From: Pseudomonas sp. SJZ074
GTDB taxonomy: Bacteria; Pseudomonadota; Gammaproteobacteria; Pseudomonadales; Pseudomonadaceae
Assembly (NCBI RefSeq): GCF_007828215.1
Contig: NZ_VIUE01000001.1
Location: 365,934-429,933 of the forward strand
Length of the DNA: 64,000 nt
Direction of reading: 5' to 3'
Shown: piece after piece, positions 50,429 through 63,737 of the stretch
Position numbering within the stretch: the stretch's first letter is position 1
Layout of the letters: each line of letters starts with the position of its first letter
The notes under the pieces: generated by a model
The model's input: only the letters and a program-made list of their open reading frames with translations
Told to the model about the DNA's origin: nothing
The model's database searches: none
Translations under genes and position numbers: made by a program

Positions 50429-51511
50429 CTACCTCAGCTTCAGGGTGGCAAGGCCTATCAGCACCAGAATCACGGTGATGATCCAGAAGCGGACGATCAC
50501 ACGCGGCTCGGGCCAGCCCTTGAGTTCAAAATGGTGGTGGATCGGCGCCATGCGGAATACGCGGCGGCCGGTCAATTTAAAGGACGCAACCTGAATGACC
50601 ACTGACAGGGTCTCCATCACGAACACGCCGCCCATGATGAACAGGACGATTTCCTGGCGAACGATCACCGCGATGGTGCCCAGGGCCGCGCCCAGCGCCA
50701 GCGCGCCGACGTCGCCCATGAAGACCTGCGCCGGGTAGGTGTTGAACCAGAGGAAGCCCAGGCCAGCGCCGATCAACGCGCCGCAGAACACGATCAGTTC
50801 GCCCGCCCCTGGCACATAGGGGATCAGCAGGTATTCAGCGAACTTCACGTTGCCCGACAGGTAACAGAAGATCCCCAGCGCGCCGCCGACCATGACCGTT
50901 GGCATGATCGCCAGGCCGTCGAGGCCATCGGTGAGGTTGACCGCGTTGCTCGAACCGACGATCACCAGGTAGGTCAGCACCACGAAGCCCGCGCCCAACG
51001 GAATGCTGTAGTCCTTGAGCATCGGCAGGATCAGGGTGGTTTCCACCGGCGAGGCGGCGGTCATATAAAGGAAGATCGCCGCGCCCAGGCCGAACACCGA
51101 CTGCCAGAAGTATTTCCAGCGGCTTGGTAGCCCACGGGAGTTTTTCTCGATGACCTTGCGGTAGTCGTCCACCCAGCCGATGGCGCCGAACAACAGGGTC
51201 ACCAGCAGCACGGTCCAGACATAGCGGTTGGCCAGGTCGGCCCAGAGCAAGGTGCTGACGCCGATGGATGACAGGATCAACGCGCCACCCATGGTCGGGG
51301 TGCCGGATTTGGACAGGTGCGACTGCGGCCCATCGTTACGCACCGACTGGCCGATTTGCAGGTTCTGCAGGGTGCGGATCATCCACGGGCCCAGGAACAG
51401 CGACAACGACAGCGCGGTCAACACACCCAGGATCCCGCGCAGGGTCAGGTATTGGAAGACCGCGAAGCCTTTGTAGAACTGTTGCAGGTACTCCGCTAGC
51501 AGCAGCAGCAT
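50429..51511 (-). CDS. mraY: Phospho-MurNAc-pentapeptide transferase MraY
   Basis: Makes lipid I in the inner membrane. The start at 51511 ([16 protein letters not shown]) overlaps the murF stop by one base and gives 360 residues, the family length. Ten membrane segments, the Asp-Asp motif [17 protein letters not shown] and [13 protein letters not shown] are present. Confidence 0.97.
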   Translation of the reverse strand: MLLLLAEYLQQFYKGFAVFQYLTLRGILGVLTALSLSLFLGPWMIRTLQNLQIGQSVRNDGPQSHLSKSGTPTMGGALILSSIGVSTLLWADLANRYVWTVLLVTLLFGAIGWVDDYRKVIEKNSRGLPSRWKYFWQSVFGLGAAIFLYMTAASPVETTLILPMLKDYSIPLGAGFVVLTYLVIVGSSNAVNLTDGLDGLAIMPTVMVGGALGIFCYLSGNVKFAEYLLIPYVPGAGELIVFCGALIGAGLGFLWFNTYPAQVFMGDVGALALGAALGTIAVIVRQEIVLFIMGGVFVMETLSVVIQVASFKLTGRRVFRMAPIHHHFELKGWPEPRVIVRFWIITVILVLIGLATLKLR

Positions 51512-52878
51512 CAATGTTTCTCCGTACGGGTGCCGCACAGCGCCGCGACGATGTTTTCCATCGCTGCGCTACGAGAGCCCTTGATCAATAAGGTGGTGTT
51601 CGGGTCTTGCTCGGCACCCAGGGCCTGGATCAGGTCCGCCTGAGTGGTGAAATGCTGTGCGTGCTCGCCGAACGCGGCGACGGCATGGGCCATCATCGGG
51701 CCGACGGCATACAGCGCATCGACCTTGCCACGGGCATAGGCACCGACGTCGTGGTGCCCCTGTTGCGCCCATTCGCCCAATTCGCCGATGTCTCCCAGCA
51801 CCAGCACGGTGCGGCCGGAGAAACCGGCGAGGATATCCACCGCCGCGCACATGGACGTCGGGTTGGCGTTGTAGGTGTCGTCGATCACCCGCATACCGTT
51901 AATGGCCAGTTGCGCCACGGTGCGTCCCTTGACCGGTTGCACGGCGTTCAAGCCTGCGACGATGCCCGGCAGCGACACGCCCAGGGCGTGGGCGGCAGCA
52001 GCCGCTGCCAGGGCGTTGGCAACGTTATGGGTGCCCAGCAGGTTCAACTGGACCCGCTCGGCGCCGTCGGGGCTGTGCAGGTTGAAGGCCGGGCAACCGC
52101 GGGCATCGCGGTCCAGGTCGCTGGCGTAGAAATTCGCGGCGAGGTTGCTCAGGGCAAACGTCAGCACCTTGCGCTCCCCTGCTCGCGTCTTCCAGATTTC
52201 GAACGCCTTGTCGTCGAGATTCAGCACGGCAACGCCATCGGCCTCCAGCCCCTCGATGATCTCGCCCTTGGCTTCGACGATTTTCTCCGGGCCACCGAAC
52301 TCGCCGACATGGGCGGTCCCGGCGTTGTTGAGCACGGCGACGTGGGGCTTGGTCATGCCCACGGTGTAGGCAATCTCGCCGAGCCGCGAGGCCCCCAGCT
52401 CGATGACGGCGGCGCAGTGCTCCGGCGCCAGTTCGAGCAGGGTCAAGGGTACGCCGAGGTCGTTGTTCAGGTTGCCCCGGGTGGCCAGCACCGGACCACG
52501 GGTACGCAGGATGCTGGCGAGCATTTCCTTGACCGTGGTCTTGCCGCTGGAACCGGTAATGGCCGCGACCGGATTGCCGAATGCCGCACGGTTCAGTGCG
52601 CCGAGCTGGCCCAAGGCCTGACGGGTGTCACCGACCAGCAGTTGTGGCAACGCGCTATTGGCTACTTCGCGCTCGACCAATGCCGCGACCGCCCCTTTGG
52701 TCGCCACTTCATTCAGGTAATCGTGACCGTCAAAACGCGGGCCGGCCAAGGCGACGAACAGCTGTCCCGGGGCAATGGCCCGGCTGTCGATGCTGACGCC
52801 GTCGAAACGGGCATCCGCCGCGATGAGGCGCGCATTCAGGGCGCCGGTCAGTTCGCTGAGCTTCAAGGCCTTAAGCAT
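51511..52878 (-). CDS. murF: UDP-MurNAc-tripeptide--D-Ala-D-Ala ligase MurF
   Basis: Completes the pentapeptide by adding D-Ala-D-Ala. The 455-residue protein has the P-loop [31 protein letters not shown] and [11 protein letters not shown]. It overlaps murE by 8 bp and mraY by 1 bp. Confidence 0.97.
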   Translation of the reverse strand: MLKALKLSELTGALNARLIAADARFDGVSIDSRAIAPGQLFVALAGPRFDGHDYLNEVATKGAVAALVEREVANSALPQLLVGDTRQALGQLGALNRAAFGNPVAAITGSSGKTTVKEMLASILRTRGPVLATRGNLNNDLGVPLTLLELAPEHCAAVIELGASRLGEIAYTVGMTKPHVAVLNNAGTAHVGEFGGPEKIVEAKGEIIEGLEADGVAVLNLDDKAFEIWKTRAGERKVLTFALSNLAANFYASDLDRDARGCPAFNLHSPDGAERVQLNLLGTHNVANALAAAAAAHALGVSLPGIVAGLNAVQPVKGRTVAQLAINGMRVIDDTYNANPTSMCAAVDILAGFSGRTVLVLGDIGELGEWAQQGHHDVGAYARGKVDALYAVGPMMAHAVAAFGEHAQHFTTQADLIQALGAEQDPNTTLLIKGSRSAAMENIVAALCGTRTEKH

Positions 52879-54333
52879 GGGCCACCTCCCAGGCGGTCAA
52901 GGCGTGATCGGCCTCGACCAGATCGGAGAAGCCATGGCGCACGCCGTTGATTTCCTGGTAGTCCTCGTGCCCCTTGCCAGCCAGGACGACCACATCGTCC
53001 GCCGAAGCACTGGCGATCAACTGGGCAATCGCCTGGCCGCGGCCGGCTACGAAGGTCACTTTGTCCACCGCCGAGAACCCGGCACGGATGTCGTCGAAAA
53101 TCTGCATCGGGTCTTCGCTGCGAGGGTTGTCATCGGTGACGAGTACGCCATCGGCCAACCGCTCCACCACTTCGGCCATCAGCGGGCGCTTGCCGCGATC
53201 ACGGTCGCCGCCGCAGCCGAACAGGCAGAGCAACTTGCCTTTGGCGTGAGGCCGCAGAGCCACCAGGACTTTCTCCAAGGCGTCGGGGGTGTGGGCATAA
53301 TCGACCACGACCAACGGTTGAGTACCGCCACCCAGGCGCTGCATGCGACCGGCCGGGCCTTCGAGCTTCGGCAGGACCTTGAGGATTTCATCCAAGGCAT
53401 AGTCCAACCCCAGCAAGGCGCCAATGGCGGCCAATACGTTGCTCAGGTTGAAACGGCCCAGCAAGGTGCTGCGCAGATGGTGTTCGCCCTGTGGCGTGAC
53501 CAGCGTGGCTCGCACGCCCTCGTCGTCGAACTGCGCCTGGCGTACATACAGGTGGGCGCCGGCATCTTCCAGGCTGTAGGTGATCAACCGGGACTCGCCC
53601 TGATTGGCCGCCAATTGCCGGCCGAACGCGTCGTCGAGGTTGATGACCCGGCACTTCAGATTGTTCCAGGCAAACAGCTTGGCCTTGGCTTCGCCATAGG
53701 CCTGCATGGTGCCGTGATAGTCCAGGTGATCCCGGGACAGATTGGTCAATACGGCAATGTCGAATGCCAGGGCGGTGACACGTCCCTGGTCCAGGCCATG
53801 GGAAGAGACTTCCATCGCAACAGCCTTGGCGCCGGCCTTTTTCAGGTCGGCCAGGGTCGCCTGCACGGCAATCGGGTTCGGCGTGGTGTGCAGGCCACTC
53901 ACCAGGGCGCCATGGAAACCGTTACCCAGCGTCCCGACAATGCCGCAGTGCTGCCCCAGCAGGTCCAGCGCCTGGGCCACCAATTGGGTGACGCTGGTCT
54001 TGCCGTTGGTGCCGGTCACGCCAATCAGGTTCAGGTGCCGGCTCGGCTCGCCATAAAAGCGCCCGGCGATGTCCGATAGCTGCGCCGCGAGGCCCTTGAC
54101 CGGAATCAGCGGCACGTCGGTGATCGGCAGCACAGTCGCGCCTTCTACCTCATACGCCACGGCAGCCGCACCGCGCTGCAAGGCATCGGCGATGTGGGCA
54201 CGGCCGTCGTACCGCCCGCCCGGCACCGCCAGGAACAGGTCCCCGGCGCGGACGTTGCGGCTGTCCAGGGCCAGTTCGCGAATCAGCAGATCGTGACCGG
54301 CGTGGGCAAAAATCTTGTTCAGGCTCAGGGACA

Positions 54334-54334
<1 letters not shown>
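52871..54334 (-). CDS. murE: UDP-MurNAc-L-Ala-D-Glu--meso-DAP ligase MurE
   Basis: Adds meso-diaminopimelate to the precursor. The 487-residue protein has the P-loop GVTGTNGKTSVTQLVAQ and the DAP-specificity motif DNPRSEDP near residue 410. Its ATG shares a base with the ftsI stop codon. The DNPR motif supports a gram-negative DAP-type wall. Confidence 0.97.
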
Positions 54335-56362
<2,028 letters not shown>

Positions 56363-56366
<4 letters not shown>

Positions 56367-57310
56367 CGCAACTTCTCCGCAACACGCATGACGGCGCTAC
56401 GGGCCCGAGGGTTGGCCTTGAGTTCCGCCTCGGAGGCGAACTGCGCCTTGCCATGAATTTTGATTTTCGGCACGAAGGCCTCGAAACGCACCGGCAGGTT
56501 GCGCGGCAGGTTGTCGGCCTCGCCCTTGGTGAGCTTGCGCATGAACAGCTTGACGATGCGGTCTTCCAGGGAGTGGAAGCTGATCACCACCAGGCGACCG
56601 CCGATCTCCAGCGCTTCCAGCGCGGCATCGAGGCCGGCCTCGAGGTCGCCCAGTTCGTTATTGACGTGGATGCGCAACCCCTGGAAAGCACGGGTTGCCG
56701 GGTTCTTGCCCTTCTCCCACGCCGGGTTGGCGACTTTCAGCACTTCGGCCAGGTCGCCGGTGCGCTCGAATGGCTTGATCTCCCGGCGCTCCACAACGGC
56801 GCGCGCCATGCGTCCGGAGAAACGCTCTTCGCCGTACTCCTTGAAGACCCGGGCGATCTCTTCCACCGGAGCGGTGTTGACGAATTCGGCGGCGCTGATT
56901 CCGCGAGACGGATCCATGCGCATGTCCAGCGGGCCATCATTGAGGAAACTGAAGCCGCGCTCGGGATCGTCCAGTTGCGGCGAAGAAACGCCCAGGTCGA
57001 GCAGGATCCCGCCGACCTTGCCGGCCAGGCCACGCTCGGCGACCTCCGACCCCAGCTCCGCAAAGCTGCGCTGCACAATGACAAAGCGGCCGTCTTCGGC
57101 CGCCAGCGCTTGCCCGGTGGCAATCGCTTGAGGATCCTTGTCGAACCCCAGCAGCCGGCCATCCGGACCGAGCTGGCTGAGAATCAGCCGGCTGTGCCCA
57201 CCACGCCCGAACGTACCGTCCAGATAGCAGCCATCAGGACGTACGGCGAGGGCCTCGACGGCCTCGTCAAGCAGTACGGTGATGTGGTTGAAGCCGCTAT
57301 TTATAGTCAC
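56363..57310 (-). CDS. rsmH: 16S rRNA m4C1402 methyltransferase RsmH (MraW)
   Basis: SAM-dependent N4-methyltransferase acting on 16S rRNA C1402, the same nucleotide as RsmI encoded nearby. The 315-residue product starts at a GTG overlapping the mraZ stop, with [27 protein letters not shown] (SAM loop) and [11 protein letters not shown]. It is the second gene of the dcw cluster. Confidence 0.97.
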
Positions 57311-57762
57311 AGGATCAGATCACGCAGTTCATCGGGCATGGCGCCCGGTTGTTGAATAGCAGCGAGGTCGGCGGCGGAAACCGCATTCCAGGCATCTTCG
57401 TCCCACAGTTGGAACTTGTTCAGTTGGCCCACCAGCATCGCGCGCTTGTCCAGCTTGGCGTATTCACGAAGGCGCGGTGGGACCAGGAAACGACCACTGC
57501 CATCGAGCTCCAGGTCGACGGCATTACCGATCAGCAAGCGTTGCAGCCGGCGGTTTTCTTCACGCAGCGAAGGCAGCGCGCGCAGTTTGGTTTCGATGAT
57601 TTCCCATTCGTCCAATGGGTAGACGCAAAGACAGGGGTCAACTGCGTCGATCGTGACGATCAGCTGACCGGAACTACGCGAAACGAGCTCGTCACGGTAC
57701 CGGCTCGGCATGGCGAGACGGCCCTTTGCATCGAGACTGATAGCGTTGGCTCCGCGAAACAC
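57307..57762 (-). CDS. mraZ: Transcriptional regulator MraZ
   Basis: A 151-residue protein with two AbrB-like SpoVT/MraZ domains: [19 protein letters not shown] (residues 1-19) and [17 protein letters not shown]. MraZ represses the dcw promoter by binding phased GTGG repeats, which are present directly upstream (57805-57828). GTG start with TTTTGGAGAAACGCTGAC ahead of it. Confidence 0.97.
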   Translation of the reverse strand: MFRGANAISLDAKGRLAMPSRYRDELVSRSSGQLIVTIDAVDPCLCVYPLDEWEIIETKLRALPSLREENRRLQRLLIGNAVDLELDGSGRFLVPPRLREYAKLDKRAMLVGQLNKFQLWDEDAWNAVSAADLAAIQQPGAMPDELRDLIL

Positions 57763-57804
57763 GTCAGCGTTTCTCCAAAATCTAGCGTTTTACGTCCAAA
57801 AAAC

Positions 57805-57828
57805 CCACTTCATGCCACTTTCCTCCAC
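57805..57828 (-). promoter_or_regulatory. MraZ operator: three GTGG boxes with 10 bp period
   Basis: On the minus strand GTGG occurs at 57828-57825, 57818-57815 and 57808-57805, exactly one helical turn apart (GTGGAGGAAA GTGGCATGAA). The boxes lie just after the -10 of the predicted mraZ promoter, as expected for autorepression. Confidence 0.85.
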
Positions 57829-57836
57829 TCGCACAC

Positions 57837-57866
57837 ACTATAGGAATGCGCCCACCGCACCGTCAA
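57837..57866 (-). promoter_or_regulatory. Sigma70 promoter of the dcw cluster (Pmra)
   Basis: Minus strand TTGACG (57866-57861), 18 bp spacer, TATAGT (57842-57837). Transcription would begin near 57830, placing the MraZ boxes in the initially transcribed region. Confidence 0.8.
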
Positions 57867-58070
57867 GGCGCGGATTGAAGGAAAAGCCTTATAGATCGGA
57901 GATTTAGGAGCGTTTCAGGAGGGTCAACAAGAATCTGACGTAGGATTTTTCACCTCAACCCGAGCAACCACAGGAAGCTGCGCGCACAAGTTAAAGTGAT
58001 TTATTAAGAGTAAGATTTTTTTGGTCTTAGGAAATGCGTCTGCCAGTGATTTCGGCAGGAAGGGAAAAGG
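57867..58070. other. AT-rich spacer between rnpB and the dcw promoter
   Basis: No gene. Minus-strand hairpins with short arms (CTGCC/GGCAG around 58040-58055, and TAAGA/TCTTA around 58010-58030 over an A-rich loop) may help end rnpB transcription. Nothing else is recognised. Confidence 0.4.
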
Positions 58071-58426
58071 TGGAGAGTCGATCTGTAAGCCGGGTTCTGT
58101 CTTGAACAGTCATTCGTCTACGATGGCCATCACTGGACATCTTTAGCAACCTACCCGGTCCCAGCGCGGGCCACGCCTTGGGACCCTATTTGGTCTTGCT
58201 CCAAGTGGGGTTTACCTAGCCACGAACTGTTGCCAGCCGTGCGGTGCGCTCTTACCGCACCTTTTCACCCTTACCGGCGCCGAAACGCTTAGGCGGTTAT
58301 TTTCTGTGGCACTTTCCGTAGGCTCACGCCTCCCAGGCATTACCTGGCACTTCGCCCTATGGAGCCCGGACTTTCCTCCCCCCTCTAATTTTCATAGAGG
58401 GCAGCGACTGTCCGATCGACTCTCCG
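58071..58426 (-). ncRNA. rnpB: RNase P RNA (class A)
   Basis: The minus strand reads GAGAGTCGATCGGACAGTCG at the 5' end, GAGGAAAGTCCGGGCTCC (conserved P4/CR-I region), GCCTGGGAGGCGTGAGCC, GGTAAACCCC, and ends AGACAGAACCCGGCTTACAG then ATCGACTCTCC. 5' GGAGAGTCGATC pairs with 3' GATCGACTCTCC as P1. These are the universal bacterial RNase P RNA landmarks. It processes tRNA 5' ends. Ends are placed at P1 and may be off by a few bases. Confidence 0.96.
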
Positions 58427-58432
58427 CCGCGA

Positions 58433-58461
58433 AGGTTAACGGCAGAGCGCCCGAAGAACAA
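58433..58461 (-). promoter_or_regulatory. Candidate rnpB promoter
   Basis: Minus strand TTGTTC (58461-58456), 17 bp spacer, TAACCT (58438-58433), followed 7 bp later by the GGAGAG start of rnpB. The -10 is a moderate match. Confidence 0.5.
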
Positions 58462-58497
58462 GCGCTAAAAGCCTTTGGCCATGTTGCCTGTCCGGTT

Positions 58498-59370
58498 TTA
58501 CCGGGTCTTCTGCCGGTCCAGCGCGATCTGATACAGCACGTTCTTGCGCTCACCAGTGATTTGCGCAGCCAAGGCGGCCGCACGCTTGAGCGGCATTTCC
58601 TCGAGCAGTAGATCCAGGATACGCATCGCTTCGCTACTGACGACCTCTTCACTGTCCGGCGTGGTCCAACCCGCCACCAGTACGACACATTCACCACGCT
58701 GCTGGTTGCTGTCGCTTTCGACGAAGGCCCGCAACTGCGCCAGTGGCAGCCCCTTGAGGGTTTCGAAGGTCTTGGTCAGCTCCCGTGCCAGGAGCGCAGG
58801 ACGCTCGGGACCGAACACCAGCTCCATGTCTTGCAGGCACTCGAGGATACGGTGCGGCGCTTCGTAGAAAATCAGCGTGCGTGGCTCTTCCTTTATAGAC
58901 TCCAGGCGCGCCCGACGCCCCACGGCCTTGGCCGGCAGAAAGCCTTCGAAGATGAAGCGGTCCGATGGTAAGCCGGCCGCCGACAGCGCCGCGATCAAGG
59001 CACAGGCCCCCGGCACCGGTACCACGTTGATGCCCGCGGCGCGGGCCTGGCGCACCAGATGGTAGCCAGGGTCGGAAATCAGTGGCGTGCCCGCATCGGA
59101 GATCAGCGCGACGTTATCTCCCGCCAGCAGGCGCGTGATGAAACGACTGCCCTCGTCCCGTTCATTATGTTCGTGGCAGGCGGCCAGCGGCGTGGAAATA
59201 CCGAAATGCTGCAGCAGCCGCTGGGAATGCCGCGTGTCTTCAGCCGCAATCAGGGCGACCTCCCGCAGGACTTTCAGCGCCCGGGCACTGATGTCGTCCA
59301 GGTTGCCGATGGGCGTCGCCACCACATAAAGCGAGCCCGCAGCGGAATTCATAGCACCTGGAGCAGTCAA
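58498..59370 (-). CDS. rsmI: 16S rRNA 2'-O-ribose C1402 methyltransferase RsmI
   Basis: Tetrapyrrole-methylase-fold enzyme that 2'-O-methylates C1402 of 16S rRNA. The TTG at 59370 (MTAPGAMNSAAGSLYVV) is chosen because GTGAGG lies just upstream; an ATG at 59352 is the alternative. The 290-residue product has VATPIGNLDDISARA, AAEDTRHS, SDAGTPLISDPG and VPVPGACALIAALS, all typical of RsmI. It is divergent from lpoA as in E. coli yraL-yraM. Confidence 0.95.
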   Translation of the reverse strand: MTAPGAMNSAAGSLYVVATPIGNLDDISARALKVLREVALIAAEDTRHSQRLLQHFGISTPLAACHEHNERDEGSRFITRLLAGDNVALISDAGTPLISDPGYHLVRQARAAGINVVPVPGACALIAALSAAGLPSDRFIFEGFLPAKAVGRRARLESIKEEPRTLIFYEAPHRILECLQDMELVFGPERPALLARELTKTFETLKGLPLAQLRAFVESDSNQQRGECVVLVAGWTTPDSEEVVSSEAMRILDLLLEEMPLKRAAALAAQITGERKNVLYQIALDRQKTR

Positions 59371-59729
59371 AACGCGCACCTCACAAATCGGTAAAAACCG
59401 CCATTGTAGCGCGTAGTGGGCGCCGCGACTGTTCACGGCGCTTGACGTGGCGAGGGGATTTATCCCCGCTGGGCTGTGTAGCAGCCCCAAGAGCTGCCAC
59501 CTTGGTGTGTCAGGATGAAGGGGTCCAGCCTGTTTGGGGCTGCTGCGCAGCCCAGCGGGGATAAATCCCCTCGCCACAGGTTAGTGTCACCACCTGAGTA
59601 ACAGCGCTTTTGTGCCGCACCGCAACATTTGAAATAGCTAAATCGATCGATTCACGCCACTGACATCGCGCCCCGGCCAGCGCTTGGGTACAATTCGACG
59701 CTAATTTGATCTCGTATCAGGACATTTAC
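59371..59729. other. Divergent intergenic region between rsmI and lpoA
   Basis: Gene-free. It is dominated by the long palindromic element at 59447-59578. Between it and lpoA is AT-richer DNA with TACAAT at about 59690, a possible -10 for the lpoA operon, without a convincing -35. Confidence 0.5.
59447..59578. repeat. Long palindromic repeat with 30 bp perfect arms
   Basis: GTGGCGAGGGGATTTATCCC CGCTGGGCTG (59447-59476) is the exact reverse complement of 59549-59578, around a 72 bp interior. The outer half equals the hairpin at 1851-1894, so it is a second REPIN-like family in this genome, distinct from the GTGGGAGC family. Confidence 0.9.
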
Positions 59730-61541
59730 ATGATCGCTTGTCTGCGGCTGCTCTCCGCCCTTTGCCTCGCTGCCCTTCTGGCGGCCTGCGTCAGCTCGCC
59801 CTCGTCCAGCCTTGGCGAACTTCCCCGGACCCCGGATGCCAGTATCGAGCAACTGCTCGAACAGGCCGCCCAAAGCAAGACCCCGGAAAAGGCCGCCCTG
59901 CTACGCCTGAGCGCGGCAGACCTGGCCTACCGCAAGGGCAATGCCGGCCAGTCCGCACAAATCCTGCAGCAGGTGCCACTGGAGCAGCTCAAGCCTGGCC
60001 AGCAGATTTTCGCCAGCACCCTGGCGGCGGAACTGGCAATGACACGCAACCAGCCCAAGGCAGCACTGACCGCCCTGAGCCACCCGAGCCTGCAACATCT
60101 GGGCGAAATGCCGGTGGAACAGCAGGTCCGCACCGGGACGGTCCACGCCCGCGCCCTTGAAGCCGATGGCCAGACCCTGGCCGCCGCGAAGGAGCGCATC
60201 TTCATTGCGCCCCTGCTCGAGAACGAAGCAGCCGCCAAGAACCATGAAGCGATCTGGTCGCTGATTGCCTCGCTGCCCACCGATCAACTGCAACCGACCA
60301 CCACCGATGACCTCGGCGGCTGGCTGAGCCTGGCCCGCGCCGTGAAAACCGCCGGCACCCTGGAACAGCAACAGGCGGCCATCGACCATTGGCGCGAACA
60401 GAATCCGAAGCACCCGGCCGCCCTTCAACTACCGACACCCCTGGTCAAGCTAAAGGAACTGGCAAGCCAGCCCCTGAGCAAGATCGCCCTGCTGCTGCCC
60501 CAAAATGGGCAACTGGCCGCAGTCGCCAAAGCCCTGCGTGAAGGCTTCATGGCATCGCATTATCAGGCCCAGCAGGCCGGGCAGAACCCACCGAGCATCC
60601 AGTTCTATGACAGCTCGACCCTGACTTCCATGGACGACTTCTATCGCAAGGCCCAGGCTGACGGCGTGCAGCTGGTGGTTGGCCCCCTGGAAAAACCACT
60701 GGTCAAGCAGATCAGCACGCGAGCGCAGTTGCCGATCACTACCCTGGCATTGAACTACAGCGAAGGCGAGCAAGGTCCACCCCAACTGTTCCAGTTCGGC
60801 CTGGCGCCTGAGGATGAAGCCCGCGAAGTGGCCCGCCGTGCCCGTGCCGACGGCCTGCATCGCGCAGCGGTCATGGTACCGAAGGGCGAATGGGGCGATC
60901 GCGTGCTGAAAGCCTTCAGCCAGGACTGGCAAGCCTCCGGTGGCAGCATCCTGGCCATCGAGCGCGTCGACCAGCCGGTGCAACTGGCCCAGCAGATCGC
61001 CGACATGTTCCAGCTGCGCCAGAGCGAAGGTCGCGCCAAGAGCCTGCAGAACACTGTGGGCACCACGGTCGCGGCCCAGCCTTCCCGTCGCCAGGACATC
61101 GAATTCATCTTCCTGGCGTCGACTCCACAGCAGGCCCAGCAGATCAAACCGACTCTGAACTTCCAGTATGCCGGGGATGTGCCGGTCTATGCGACGTCCC
61201 AGGTGTTCAGCGCCAGCGGCGACCAGAACCAGTACAACGACATGAACGGTATCCGCTTCTGCGAAACCCCGTGGTTGCTCGATGCCAACGACCCACTGCG
61301 CAAGCAGGTCACTGCCCAGTGGCCACAGGCTGCCGGCAGTCTGGGCCGGCTGTATGCGATGGGTGCCGATGCCTATCGCCTGGCACCGCGCCTGGGCCAG
61401 CTCAAGACACTGCCGGACAGCCGCATCGAAGGTCTGTCGGGCAGCCTGGCGGTGTCCCAGTCCCAACGGGTTCAACGTCAATTGCCCTGGGCCGAATTCG
61501 TCAACGGCCAGGTGCAGCGCCTGCCGGACACCCAGCGCTGA
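59730..61541 (+). CDS. lpoA: Penicillin-binding protein activator LpoA
   Basis: Outer-membrane lipoprotein that stimulates PBP1a. The start at 59730 (MIACLRLLSALCLA) after CAGGA gives a lipoprotein signal ending LLAAC and 603 residues. The N-terminal TPR-like helical half is followed by a periplasmic-binding-protein-like half from about residue 250 (KIALLLPQNGQLAAVAKALREGF). The following yraN start overlaps its stop. Confidence 0.95.
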   Translation: MIACLRLLSALCLAALLAACVSSPSSSLGELPRTPDASIEQLLEQAAQSKTPEKAALLRLSAADLAYRKGNAGQSAQILQQVPLEQLKPGQQIFASTLAAELAMTRNQPKAALTALSHPSLQHLGEMPVEQQVRTGTVHARALEADGQTLAAAKERIFIAPLLENEAAAKNHEAIWSLIASLPTDQLQPTTTDDLGGWLSLARAVKTAGTLEQQQAAIDHWREQNPKHPAALQLPTPLVKLKELASQPLSKIALLLPQNGQLAAVAKALREGFMASHYQAQQAGQNPPSIQFYDSSTLTSMDDFYRKAQADGVQLVVGPLEKPLVKQISTRAQLPITTLALNYSEGEQGPPQLFQFGLAPEDEAREVARRARADGLHRAAVMVPKGEWGDRVLKAFSQDWQASGGSILAIERVDQPVQLAQQIADMFQLRQSEGRAKSLQNTVGTTVAAQPSRRQDIEFIFLASTPQQAQQIKPTLNFQYAGDVPVYATSQVFSASGDQNQYNDMNGIRFCETPWLLDANDPLRKQVTAQWPQAAGSLGRLYAMGADAYRLAPRLGQLKTLPDSRIEGLSGSLAVSQSQRVQRQLPWAEFVNGQVQRLPDTQR

Positions 61542-61903
61542 TGCCCGAGCGATCACGCCAGCAAAGCGGCCGGAATGCCGAGGGCCTGGCCCTCGCGCAT
61601 CTCCAGCAGCAGGGCCTGCGCCTGGTGGCGCAGAACTGGCTGTGTAAACGCGGCGAGCTTGATCTGGTCATGCTTGACGGCGATACAGTAGTATTCGTCG
61701 AAGTCCGCTACAGAAAAAATACCCAATGGGGTGGCGCGCTCGATAGCATCGACCAGCGCAAGCGCCAGAAACTGGTTTTCGCCGCGCAGTATTTCCTGCA
61801 GAGCGAATCCCGCTGGGCTGATCACCCCTGCCGTTTCGACGTGGTTGCCATCGACAGCAACGCCGATCAGTTGAATTGGCTGCAGAACGCCTTCGACAGC
61901 TGA
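61541..61903 (+). CDS. yraN: YraN family protein (UPF0102), endonuclease-like fold
   Basis: A 120-residue cytosolic protein with the GELDLVMLDGDTVVFVEVRYR core of the restriction-endonuclease-like fold (acidic residues in ELD and EVRYR). The function is unknown; a role in DNA processing is suggested by the fold. The ATG shares a base with the lpoA stop. Confidence 0.93.
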   Translation: MPERSRQQSGRNAEGLALAHLQQQGLRLVAQNWLCKRGELDLVMLDGDTVVFVEVRYRKNTQWGGALDSIDQRKRQKLVFAAQYFLQSESRWADHPCRFDVVAIDSNADQLNWLQNAFDS

Positions 61904-61990
61904 ACGTCTACGCCCATGACAAACCGAGCCGGACACCTTCACTCAACTTTTGCTCTTTGCTTTGCGCGCCGCACACGTTTGTGCCGATAA

Positions 61991-63183
<1,193 letters not shown>

Positions 63184-63220
63184 GGGTTGTTGCGGCTCTC
63201 GATGCTGCGCTTGCTAGAAA

Positions 63221-63256
63221 ACGGTGCTTCTTCAGACGGGGAAGCGCCGTTTTTTT
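63221..63256 (+). terminator. Terminator of the lpoA-dolP operon
   Basis: ACGGTGCTTC and GAAGCGCCGT form a stem (one G-T pair) around a 10-base loop, followed by TTTTTT, 37 bp after dolP. Confidence 0.88.
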
Positions 63257-63274
63257 GGGGGGTGGTTAGTGTGT

Positions 63275-63600
63275 ATATCCGTTTCTGCGGTAACGGCTAC
63301 TGGCGGTTCCGCCCTTACGGCGGGTCACTTTTGATAAGGCGCCAAAAGTAACCAAAAGCGCCTCGCCCCACCACTGGGCACCTCGCCAAGGCGAGGTGTT
63401 CCCTCACTCCGGCATTGCTCCGTGGGCCCGCCGCGAAGGGCCATCCATGGCCCAGCGCGGCTATCCCGGCATCCATGCCGGGATACCCACTACGCAATGC
63501 CTGCGTTCGGCCCTTATGGTTAACGGGGCGTCTAAGATCAAGATCAAGATCAAGATCAAGATCAAAAGCAAAAGCAAAAGCAAAAGCCAGAGCGAAAGCG
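63275..63600 (-). repeat. About 300 bp dispersed element with hexanucleotide tract, copy 2 (inverted)
   Basis: Inverted relative to 39523-39833 with the same motif order: AACGGATAT end, GGGCGG hairpin, ACCTCGCCTTGGCGAGGT, GGGCCATCCATGGCCC, GGCATGGATGCC and the AACGGGGCG junction. It ends in a hexamer tract (63533-63600) of (AAGATC)n and (AAAAGC)n units that differs from copy 1. No gene is present here. Confidence 0.85.
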
Positions 63601-63648
63601 AGGCGGCCTGACGGCCGGTCTGTCTCTGCGGCTGTACTTCAATCCAAC

Positions 63649-63737
63649 TGTGGGAGCGAGCCTGCTCGCGATGGCGGTGTATCAGCCAACATCGATGCTG
63701 CTGACTTGACGCCATCGCGAGCAGGCTCGCTCCCACA
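63649..63737. repeat. REPIN
   Basis: TGTGGGAGCGAGCCTGCTCG and CGAGCAGGCTCGCTCCCACA arms. First of three consecutive elements at the window end. Confidence 0.93.
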
